Shown here: one piece after another, positions 6,501 through 12,502 of the stretch | How positions within the stretch are numbered: position 1 is the stretch's first letter | How the letters are laid out: each line of letters begins with the position of its first letter | Assembly (NCBI GenBank): GCA_937899395.1 | Contig: CALBPU010000038.1 | Coordinates: forward strand, 1-12,532 | Length of the DNA stretch: 12,532 nucleotides | Origin: an uncultured Fretibacterium sp. | GTDB lineage: Bacteria; Synergistota; Synergistia; Synergistales; Aminobacteriaceae | Direction: 5' to 3' | Translations under genes and position numbers: made by a program | The notes under the pieces: model-generated | What the model saw: the letters and a program-made list of their open reading frames with translations, nothing else | Databases searched by the model: none | What the model was told of the DNA's origin: nothing

Positions 6501-8322
6501 TATAGGCAATCCGCCATATTCAATCGGACAAGCAAATGCAAATCAAAATAATCAAAATCTCAAGTATGAGGAACTTGATGCAAGAATTACAGCAACTTAT
6601 GCAGAACAGAGTAAAGCAAATTTAAAACGTTCACTCTACGATAGCTACATTCGCGCAATTCGCTGGGCTTCGGACAGGATAAAAGAACGCGGAATAATCT
6701 GCTTCGTTACAAACGGAACTTTTCTCACTTCAAATTCGGCGGACGGTTTAAGAAAATGCCTTTGCGATGAATTTGATATTATATACGTTTTTAATCTTCG
6801 TGGCAATGCTAATAGTTCTGGAGAGTTCAGAAGACGCGAAGCAGGAAATATTTTCGGCTCTGGAAGTAAATTGCCAGTTGCGATAACATTATTGATTAAA
6901 AGGGATTGGCCTCTAAAGAAAAAAGGTCAGATATTATATCACGATATAGGAGACTATCTCAAGCGTGAAGAAAAATTAACCAGTGTTCAACGGGAATTTT
7001 CATTCGGTCAAATGAAAACCAACGGAAAATTAATCAAAATCATTCCGAACGAATCAGGCGATTGGATTAATCAGCGCAATGAAATTTTTGACTCGTTCAT
7101 GAGACTCGGTAATAAAAAAGAAGCTGAAAACTTTGCGATTTTCGATGATAGATACTCTTTGGGAGTAGGGACAAACCGTGATGTATGGTGCTATAACTTC
7201 TCAAGAGAAGCATTAAAAAATAATATGGCTTCAATGATTAAAGTTTATAACCAAGAACGAGAACGTTGGCACAAAGAAGGCAATGGTAAAAAAATTCAAG
7301 ATTTCGTAACTTCAGATTCTCATAAAATTTCATGGGGAGGTTCTTTATATAAAAACGCTGAAAATAACGAAAAATATTCCTTTATGGAAAATTCAATGCG
7401 AATCGGATTATACAGACCATACGTAAAGGAAAATCTGTATTTTAATAATATTTTCAATAACCGTGTGTATTTAATGCCGTCGATGTTCCCAACAGCCGAG
7501 TTAAAAAATCGCTTAATTTGCATTAATGGCATAAGTAGCAAAATTCCTTTTTCAGTTTTAATGACGGACTGCATACCTGACCTCAATAGCGTAGCAACAG
7601 GTCAATGGTTTCCGTTATACTGGTACGAGGAAGACCCCACGAAAGCCCAAAGGCAATTATTTGACGCGAACAAAGATGACAGATATACGCGCCGTGATGG
7701 AATTTCCGATAAAACCTTAGCGATGTTCCGCGACCATTATAGAGATTACTCAATTACGAAAGAAGAAATTTTTTATTATATCTATGGAGTTCTAAATACG
7801 CAAGAGTATCGTGAAAAATTCGGCGATGATGTCAAGAAAGTTTTAGCCCGTGTGCCGTTCGCAAAATACTTTAAAGCTTTCAGCGAAGCAGGACGCAAGC
7901 TCGGAGACTTACACGTGAACTATGAGAAAGTCGAACCTATGGACGGACTTAAAATAACAGAAAAAATAACGCTGTTCCCTACTCAAAACTCCAAAGAGGC
8001 GGAAGAATATTATCGTGTTAAGAAGATAAAAATTATTAAAGCCTCTAAAGAAAAATATATCCAATACAATGAACACATCAACATTCAAGACATACCGTCC
8101 GAAGCATGGGATTACATAGTGAACGGCAAGAGCGCACTTGAATGGATTGTTGAACGTTATCAGGATTCAACAGACAAGGACAGCGGTCTTCACAACGACT
8201 GCAATGCTTGGGGAATTGAACGCGGCAATCCGCGCTACGTTTTAGATTTAATCGAGAGCGTAATCCGAGTCAGCGTTGAGAGTGTCAAAATTATGAAGTC
8301 ATTGCCAGAACTTGGAATTTAA
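3547..8322 (+). CDS. type ISP restriction-modification enzyme (Mrr nuclease, helicase, N6-adenine methyltransferase)
   Basis: One chain of about 1591 residues carries all activities of a type ISP system, the LlaBIII/LlaGI class of nearly the same length. In order: an Mrr-like nuclease (about 1-165) with Asp72 and Gln87-Cys-Lys89; a superfamily 2 translocase with Walker A CGTGKT (Lys206), DEAH (332-335), TATP (368-371) and QCVGRVMR (582-589); a helical coupler (about 600-855); a gamma-type methyltransferase with DPFTGTG (885-891) and NPPY (988-991); and a C-terminal target-recognition region (about 1130-1591). It would methylate an adenine on one strand of an asymmetric site, and unmodified sites would trigger translocation and cutting. 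I prefer the TTG at 3547 because AGGTGG (3536-3541) lies 5 bases before it; a GTG at 3538 falls inside that site. The frame is uninterrupted and all key motifs are present. The recognition sequence cannot be read from the protein. Confidence 0.92.
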   Translation: MSALRELLYKYQHLYAGMSDDSKSILSVKGKWFEKICFFFLRHDMGYKDQFENVWLWKDWPERDNKPDTGIDIVAKFRDSDKFCAVQCKFYEPEYSVSKPDIDTFLAASSKEIFSQRIIISTSANWNKNAEDTIQNQNPPCIRLGIENLEQSSIDWSCFNIEDLESVSYAPPKTLRPDQKEAVEAVLNGFKEHDRGKMIMACGTGKTFVSLKIAEKFAGAGKRVLFLVPSIALLNQTLLAWNTDRDKDSKMIFFAVCSDKTVGKKDDEDLSLTDLAYPATTRYDDLIASWNFILDERKENSMTVIFSTYQSLKVINEIQSAGFPDFDLIICDEAHRTTGSTLKNQEDSDFVKIHDNSFIHANKRLYMTATPKVYTESVTKKAKDKEAEVFSMDDKNLFGEDFYTLSFSKAIQENLLSDYRVMVLAVDERAISETVADLIERFKLDPDDATKMIGCWRGLSKQYHSSDSDFFKVDPNPMKMALAFTSTIANSKDFQKNFAEVVKRYKETYDHKGGVNCDVRHVDGTMSMEYRKREISWLKENTEDNDCRILSNARCLSEGIDVPALDAILFLNPKKSKVDIVQCVGRVMRKYEGKRLGYIILPIVIPENMTPEEALDNNKNYNVIWDVLQALRSIDDKFNIEVNSIKYDGKATKISTGVIGKGAHDKKEEIVLDLPFSPEDWRDAVYAKIVEKCGNRKYETQWANDMAKIVQRHTEKIKELLSRNEEFRAVVFERYISGLRDSINKNISEDEAIDMLSQHFITKPIFDAIFKDFSKKNPVSIIIEAALEYLGANKLNETNENLEKFYEEQKERFINLKTDEGKQKRIKDLYENFFRIALPRTAQKLGIVYTPNEVVDFIVRSTDWALKNELGIPEGLSAENVDILDPFTGTGTFIVRLIQLGLISPNKIEYKYRNELHAQDILLLAYYIAAVNIEMAYQSVAPNKEYEPFPGIILTDTFNTEHQIGIFAQNDKRTEELNKKDIKVIIGNPPYSIGQANANQNNQNLKYEELDARITATYAEQSKANLKRSLYDSYIRAIRWASDRIKERGIICFVTNGTFLTSNSADGLRKCLCDEFDIIYVFNLRGNANSSGEFRRREAGNIFGSGSKLPVAITLLIKRDWPLKKKGQILYHDIGDYLKREEKLTSVQREFSFGQMKTNGKLIKIIPNESGDWINQRNEIFDSFMRLGNKKEAENFAIFDDRYSLGVGTNRDVWCYNFSREALKNNMASMIKVYNQERERWHKEGNGKKIQDFVTSDSHKISWGGSLYKNAENNEKYSFMENSMRIGLYRPYVKENLYFNNIFNNRVYLMPSMFPTAELKNRLICINGISSKIPFSVLMTDCIPDLNSVATGQWFPLYWYEEDPTKAQRQLFDANKDDRYTRRDGISDKTLAMFRDHYRDYSITKEEIFYYIYGVLNTQEYREKFGDDVKKVLARVPFAKYFKAFSEAGRKLGDLHVNYEKVEPMDGLKITEKITLFPTQNSKEAEEYYRVKKIKIIKASKEKYIQYNEHINIQDIPSEAWDYIVNGKSALEWIVERYQDSTDKDSGLHNDCNAWGIERGNPRYVLDLIESVIRVSVESVKIMKSLPELGI

Positions 8323-8343
8323 GAACAGAGAAAGGCTAATTCT

Positions 8344-9744
8344 ATGTTATTCACAGTAAGTTACGAGTCAATTTTAGGAAAGTTGACATCAGAAGAGAAG
8401 CGCATATTAAATGAACTCGAAGAAACAATAAGGAATAAAAAGTTCGGAGAACACTTCAGCGGAAATTTTGCTGAAATGTTTGAAGAAAATAACGATGAAG
8501 TCAAAGAATATGTCAATCGGTTTATTGATTTGGTAACAAAAATCAAGGAAAAACAGGCAGAAACTTATTCAGATCATATTCCTCAACTAATTACGGACTT
8601 ACAACTAGCCGTTCGACGCATAATTGTTAATTTTTTTATCTGGGGAAACTTATCGCCTTCATTATTTGAGAATGAAGTAGTCGGAGGCTACATATACGCT
8701 TTTCTAAAACCCTACTTAGAGTACTTGGAGAAAAAATCCCCCGAAGAGTTCAATAAAATGGACAACTTTATATATGAAGCCGTTATGAGAAAATATAGAG
8801 TATCGTTCGAGGAACTTGATAAAAGCAGAAATCAGAATAAATTTGCTTTGATGAGAAATGGAACAGCAACAAATCAACTGATGAAAATTCCGCCCAAGAA
8901 AAAACAACAAGAAGCCAAACTTGACGTACTGACAAACACAGCAAAATTCAACCATGATAACTTCTTAGTAACGTTTGAAAAGTTTTCAGAGATTCAAGGA
9001 TTAAGAACATCAACAAAAAAGTTACTTGACGAACTCATGATTAAATTCACAGAGGGAAACGGGAAGAGCTTAATCGTAAACCTTTCCCTTGATGAACACA
9101 TGAATATACGCGGTCTAAAAGATGAAAAAGAAGCACGGAAACAAGTTAAAGAGGATTTAGAAACCCTCTCAAACATGACGTTGACATTCAATCAAAAAAT
9201 CGACGGAAAACCTAAAGATTTCTTAAATCTGAAAATTATCGGAACTCACGGAATAAAAAATGGCATCATTTCCGCCGCTTTCGACATCGGGTTTCATGAA
9301 CTTATATTGAAATATCAGCCAATGCCTATTCCACAAGCATTCTTAGCACTAAATGACAATCGCAACCCTAACGCCTATTTATTAGGTCGCCGAATTTCAC
9401 TCCATAAAAACATGAATTACGGGACTAAAAACCAAGATATTATCTCCGTCCGTACCCTCTTAGAAACTTGTCCCAATATTCCCACAAAAGAGGAAGTAGC
9501 TCAAAAAGATAGAGATTATAAACGGAAAATTCTTGAGCCGTTTGAAATCGGAATGAATGCGTTAGAGGAAACAAAAATCTTCACGTGGGAATATTGCCAC
9601 AGCAAAGGAGAACCATTAACCGATGAAGAGCTAAAAAATATGGATTATGAGATATTTATAAATCTCCTGATAAAAATCACATGGACAGACTATCCTGTCC
9701 GTGAAATCAAAAAACGCGAAATTAAAAGAAAGAAGAAAAAATAA
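8344..9744 (+). CDS. probable plasmid replication initiator (winged-helix Rep)
   Basis: This 466-residue protein resembles plasmid initiators in its second half. Residues about 192-300 read as a first winged-helix domain (FEKFSEIQGLRTSTKKLLDE, then NLSLDEHMNIRGLKDEKEAR). Residues 325-360 contain LNDNRNPNAYLLGRRISLH, a block I associate with Rep-like proteins of mobile elements, followed by a second DNA-binding-like segment and a basic tail (KREIKRKKKK). The first 185 or so residues are helical, partly hydrophobic near 82-125, and not recognised. AAAGG at 8331-8335 lies 8 bases before the ATG. It follows the restriction-modification gene by only 21 bases with no clear promoter between, and precedes 22-bp iterons, the usual place for a Rep target. 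The family cannot be named; an alternative is a phage-type replication protein. Confidence 0.65.
   Translation: MLFTVSYESILGKLTSEEKRILNELEETIRNKKFGEHFSGNFAEMFEENNDEVKEYVNRFIDLVTKIKEKQAETYSDHIPQLITDLQLAVRRIIVNFFIWGNLSPSLFENEVVGGYIYAFLKPYLEYLEKKSPEEFNKMDNFIYEAVMRKYRVSFEELDKSRNQNKFALMRNGTATNQLMKIPPKKKQQEAKLDVLTNTAKFNHDNFLVTFEKFSEIQGLRTSTKKLLDELMIKFTEGNGKSLIVNLSLDEHMNIRGLKDEKEARKQVKEDLETLSNMTLTFNQKIDGKPKDFLNLKIIGTHGIKNGIISAAFDIGFHELILKYQPMPIPQAFLALNDNRNPNAYLLGRRISLHKNMNYGTKNQDIISVRTLLETCPNIPTKEEVAQKDRDYKRKILEPFEIGMNALEETKIFTWEYCHSKGEPLTDEELKNMDYEIFINLLIKITWTDYPVREIKKREIKRKKKK
8347..8355 (+). promoter_or_regulatory. possible DnaA box inside the rep start
   Basis: TTATTCACA matches the consensus TTATNCACA fully and overlaps codons 2-4 of the initiator gene. 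It is 1.6 kb from the iterons, so it may be chance or a point of host control of rep expression. A one-mismatch copy (TTTTTCACA, 9958-9966) lies right beside the iterons. Confidence 0.25.
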
Positions 9745-9747
9745 GGG

Positions 9748-9760
9748 ACTTAATTTAAGT
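9748..9760 (+). terminator. weak hairpin just after rep
   Basis: ACTTAATTTAAGT is a perfect inverted repeat around one T, 3 bases after the rep stop, and wobble pairs can extend it outward to 9745-9763. No clean T-run follows (CATCTATCTTTAC), so it may be a weak terminator or another CTTAA-type binding site like those at 10066-10094. Confidence 0.25.
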
Positions 9761-9968
9761 TCTCATCTATCTTTACACAGAAAAAATTAAGTTATAAAAA
9801 AACATAAATTCAGTTTTCACGAGCATCTACAAAAAACATCAAAAATAAATCCAGTATTTATAAGAGTTTATAAAAAAGGCATATCATAAAACCTCTAATA
9901 ACAATGCTTTACAAAAAATCTAAGATAACCTCCTGCATAATCTATATCAAAGAAACTTTTTTCACAAA

Positions 9969-10012
9969 AAAAGGGGGGGTCGTTTACGGCAAAAGGGGGG
10001 GTCGTTTACGGC
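9969..10012 (+). repeat. two 22-bp tandem iterons
   Basis: Each unit is AAAA, seven G, then TCGTTTACGGC. The two copies (9969-9990 and 9991-10012) are identical and abut exactly, and the next bases (AAGCCC) begin a third copy that stops. A 22-bp period, two helical turns, is the classic spacing of Rep-binding iterons. The G-run beside A-rich DNA is distinctive and might serve as a probe for related replicons. Confidence 0.8.
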
Positions 10013-10065
10013 AAGCCCAAAATTTTATTCAGTACTCATCAAACTTTATGGGGTGTCAAAAAACC

Positions 10066-10094
10066 TAATATCTTAAGATATTAATATCTTAAGA
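10066..10094 (+). repeat. overlapping perfect palindromes centred on CTTAAG
   Basis: TAATATCTTAAGA occurs twice, 16 bp apart (10066-10078 and 10082-10094). This makes an 18-bp perfect palindrome (10066-10083) overlapping a 24-bp perfect palindrome (10071-10094), so the DNA can pair in two alternative ways. Such symmetry suggests cooperative dimer binding, for example by Rep as autoregulator or by a host factor, or an AT-rich cruciform at the origin. Which of these applies is unknown. Confidence 0.7.
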
Positions 10095-10125
10095 ACGTAC
10101 GCCCCCATTAAAAGGGGCGACGTTC
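10093..10125 (+). other. GC-rich stem-loop in the origin (possible single-strand initiation site)
   Basis: GAACGT plus CGCCCC (with A10099 bulged between them) pairs with GGGGCG plus ACGTTC for 12 base pairs around an 8-base loop CATTAAAA. The left arm shares its first two bases with the palindrome array. The sequence after it (CTTTACAC) lacks the T-run of an intrinsic terminator. In RSF1010-type plasmids, hairpins in the origin (ssiA, ssiB) are where the plasmid primase starts, and the next gene here is a primase-helicase, so that role is a reasonable inference. Confidence 0.6.
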
Positions 10126-10192
10126 CTTTACACTACACCCAACGGACAAAAAATAAATGCCTATAAAGAAAAAATATTATCTACTCTTTCAA

Positions 10193-10212
10193 TAAAATAC
10201 GGAAAATTTTCC
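10193..10212 (+). promoter_or_regulatory. possible primase-helicase promoter element and operator palindrome
   Basis: GGAAAATTTTCC (10201-10212) is a perfect 12-bp palindrome. A -10-like TAAAAT lies at 10193-10198, immediately before it, but no good -35 is at the right distance. A repressor on the palindrome would sit at the start site. This is a weak promoter call with a clear palindrome. Confidence 0.35.
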
Positions 10213-10263
10213 TTTTACAGGCGCAAAAAATTTCAAATGGAATCAGGAGGAAAAAATTTTTTT

Positions 10264-12276
10264 ATGATTCGTGAGGTAAGAGAAGATTTAGAGCGTTACA
10301 TCAGGGAACACGCTACGGAATATTTCAAGCGTGATAAAAGCGGCAAGGGCTATGTTTGTCCTATATGTGGGAGTGGCACTGGCGAAAACGGCACTGGCAT
10401 AACAGAAAATCCGAAAAGTAAGGGACACTTTACCTGTTGGGGCGGAGACTGTTTTAAGAATGCGGATATTTTTGAAATTATCGGAACGCAGTTTAGTCTG
10501 ACGGATTTTAACGAAATTTTTAATAAAGCCTGTGAAATTTTCGGCGTTGCAGTTGACTATTTCAGTCCGATGACAAATCGCACGGCTCAAAAAACTCCCC
10601 TCCATGAAATGCAAAATAAGGGCGTTGGCGTTCAAGATCTGACTGAATTTTTTAAGAGGGCTTCGGCGAATTTAACTCAGACGAATTATCACAGAGGGAT
10701 AAGCCTTGAAACTTTGAAGAAATTTCATATCGGGTTTATTCCTGACTGGAAAGCCTCTCCGACTGCACCGACTTCTCCGCGTCTTATAATTCCCGTATGG
10801 TCGGGAGGTTATCTTGCGCGAGACACAAGAGAGGTTTTGACGGAACAACAGGCTAAATATTCAAAAATGCGAGTAGGCAAGACACAGCTTTTTAACTCAG
10901 GCGCATTAAAGCAGAATTTGAAGCCCGTTTTTGTCGTTGAGGGAGAGATTGATGCCCTTTCGATTATTGACGCAGGAGGACAAGCCGTAGGATTAGGCAG
11001 TATTGCGAATATCGGAAAGCTGATTGAAGCAGTGAGAGCAGAGCCTCCGAAAGTTCCCTTGATAATTCAGCTTGACAATGACTTGAAAGGACAGCAAGCT
11101 GAGCAAAAACTTATGGAGGCTCTTAAAGAGTTGGGATTTTTTTCTTACAGGCATTTTCCCTTGCCGGAGACGTATAAGGACGCGAATGAATTTTTGATGC
11201 ATGACCGATTGAAATTTACGGAGTGGGTTAAAATGGGAGAGGCTTTAGAGTTCGCAGTTTTTGAGGAGGAAAATTCAAGTGCTGTTGAGAAGACGGCTTC
11301 TGAACGTTTTGAACGTGAGTCCGTTTCTTACAGCTTGGAGAATTTCATGAAGACCGTAGAAAAGAATAAGTTGGGCGGAGGCATTTCGACAGGCTTTGAG
11401 AAACTTGATGAGCTTCTTGACGGAGGACTTTATCCCGGACTTTACGTTATCGGAGCTAACAGTTCATTGGGCAAGACTACTCTTGTTTTGCAGATTGCCG
11501 ATAACATAGCGAGGTCAGGACACGGAGTCTTGATTTTCAGCCTTGAAATGGCTACGAATGAATTGATAGCTAAGACTTTGAGCCGAATGTCTTTAATAAA
11601 GAGTATCGAAGAATATAAGACTGCTGGTTATGCCAAGACAACTCGAAGCGTTTTATTAGGTCGTTATCAGAATGAACATGAGAATAAGATAATCGCAGAT
11701 TCAATTCATGAATATTCTGAATGGGGACGCAATATTCATATCACGGAGGGGATCGGCGATGTCGGAGTTTCATATATTAAGGAAAAAGTCGAGGAGTTTA
11801 GGAAATTTAGGAATGAGACCCCTGTTGTCGTAGTTGATTATCTTCAAATTCTTGCGCCTTATTCAATCAAGATGACTGACAAACAAAATGTTGACAGAAA
11901 CATCACGGAGCTTAAAAGATTGAGCCGTGATTTTAATATTCCAGTGCTCGGAGTTTCTTCGTTTAACCGCGAGAGTTATTCTGCGCCTGTCAGTATGGCT
12001 TCATTCAAAGAGTCGGGAGCGATTGAGTATTCTTCCGACGTTTTAATTGGCTTGCAATATAACGGTTGGGATTATCGTGAAAATGAAGCAGATAATGTCA
12101 GGTCAAAGCGACTTCGTGAAGTTAGAAAGATGATGGAGGATGCTGCGCGTAATTTGAGCAGTCAGGATATGCAACTTAAAATTTTGAAAAATCGTAACGG
12201 ACTTAAAGGCGATTTGCTTTTTGATTTTTTCCCAGCCTTTAATTATTTCAGATCTCAGGAAGAAAAGTGTCGTTGA
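10264..12276 (+). CDS. fused primase-helicase (zinc ribbon, TOPRIM, DnaB-like ATPase)
   Basis: This 670-residue protein joins primase and replicative helicase, as in phage T7 gp4 and Twinkle. A zinc-binding head has CPIC (Cys32, Cys35) and CWGGDC (Cys58, Cys63). A DnaG-like segment follows (YHRGISLETLKKFHIGF, 142-158), then the TOPRIM centre with VVEGEIDAL (Glu227, Asp230) and LDND (Asp271, Asp273). The C-terminal RecA-like domain has Walker A GANSSLGKT (397-405), FSLEMA (425-430), Walker B VVVDYLQI (Asp525) and the DnaB-type FKESGAIEYSSDVLIGL (581-597). It would lay primers and unwind DNA at the plasmid fork. I chose the ATG at 10264, after AGGAGG (10245-10250), despite a 13-base gap; an in-frame ATG at 10237 would place that site inside the gene and add 9 residues. 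All key residues are present. A prophage-type replication gene is the main alternative. Confidence 0.9.
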   Translation: MIREVREDLERYIREHATEYFKRDKSGKGYVCPICGSGTGENGTGITENPKSKGHFTCWGGDCFKNADIFEIIGTQFSLTDFNEIFNKACEIFGVAVDYFSPMTNRTAQKTPLHEMQNKGVGVQDLTEFFKRASANLTQTNYHRGISLETLKKFHIGFIPDWKASPTAPTSPRLIIPVWSGGYLARDTREVLTEQQAKYSKMRVGKTQLFNSGALKQNLKPVFVVEGEIDALSIIDAGGQAVGLGSIANIGKLIEAVRAEPPKVPLIIQLDNDLKGQQAEQKLMEALKELGFFSYRHFPLPETYKDANEFLMHDRLKFTEWVKMGEALEFAVFEEENSSAVEKTASERFERESVSYSLENFMKTVEKNKLGGGISTGFEKLDELLDGGLYPGLYVIGANSSLGKTTLVLQIADNIARSGHGVLIFSLEMATNELIAKTLSRMSLIKSIEEYKTAGYAKTTRSVLLGRYQNEHENKIIADSIHEYSEWGRNIHITEGIGDVGVSYIKEKVEEFRKFRNETPVVVVDYLQILAPYSIKMTDKQNVDRNITELKRLSRDFNIPVLGVSSFNRESYSAPVSMASFKESGAIEYSSDVLIGLQYNGWDYRENEADNVRSKRLREVRKMMEDAARNLSSQDMQLKILKNRNGLKGDLLFDFFPAFNYFRSQEEKCR

Positions 12277-12424
12277 GGTGAATTTTTGGGGTTAATTCAT
12301 TAGAACTTTTATAGTGGTGTCGCAATCATGCCAAGAAGTTGTCTCAAGCGTAACCTCAAAGACACTCATGAGGATAAATTTTTTCTCGTCAGATGTCCAA
12401 CTTTTTAACATAAAATTTGCCCTA

Positions 12425-12487
12425 AGAGTAATGACAATCGTCCCTTTTTTTTCGTGTGCCACTACTTCGGAATTTTGACATTACTCT
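12425..12487. repeat. spaced inverted repeat AGAGTAATG/CATTACTCT
   Basis: AGAGTAATG (12425-12433) and CATTACTCT (12479-12487) are perfect 9-base arms. Allowing one mismatch the pairing runs 12 of 13 bases inward, leaving a loop of about 37 bases. The right arm overlaps the TGACA array, so this may be the same binding site in opposite orientation rather than an RNA stem. Confidence 0.5.
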
Positions 12488-12502
12488 GACATTAAACTGA
12501 CA
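12476..12502 (+). repeat. three TGACA repeats at exact 11-bp spacing, cluster 4
   Basis: TGACA occurs at 12476, 12487 and 12498. The full units are TGACATTACTC, TGACATTAAAC and TGACAG. The second unit is nearly the same as TGACATTCGAC at 367 over the mobC promoter, giving a rough consensus TGACATTNNAC-TGA. Exact one-turn phasing suggests cooperative binding along one DNA face. Confidence 0.55.

Larger units (their letters stand above)
9745..10236. other. oriV: putative origin of vegetative replication (oriV), non-coding
   Basis: About 490 bases without a gene lie between the initiator and the primase-helicase. Bases 9764-9960 are very A-rich, with repeated A-tracts and a 10-bp-period TTTATAA pair (9857-9863, 9867-9873), fitting bent, easily melted DNA. 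Then come two iterons (9969-10012), overlapping palindromes (10066-10094), a GC-rich hairpin (10093-10125) and a palindrome (10201-10212). Hand counts of four 60-base rows on each side give G 32 to C 58 in rep and G 73 to C 30 in the primase gene, so strand composition flips across this region as expected at an origin. Functional proof is absent. Confidence 0.7.

Noticed and set aside
3320..9191. Other 60-90 codon frames inside the large genes on either strand
   Set aside because: They are out-of-frame shadows of intact genes, without ribosome sites or recognisable domains.
9969..10012. CRISPR array
   Set aside because: Only two abutting 22-bp units with no spacers; the spacing and position fit iterons.
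10093..10125. Intrinsic terminator
   Set aside because: The stem is strong but no T-run follows, and the region is flanked by origin-type repeats.
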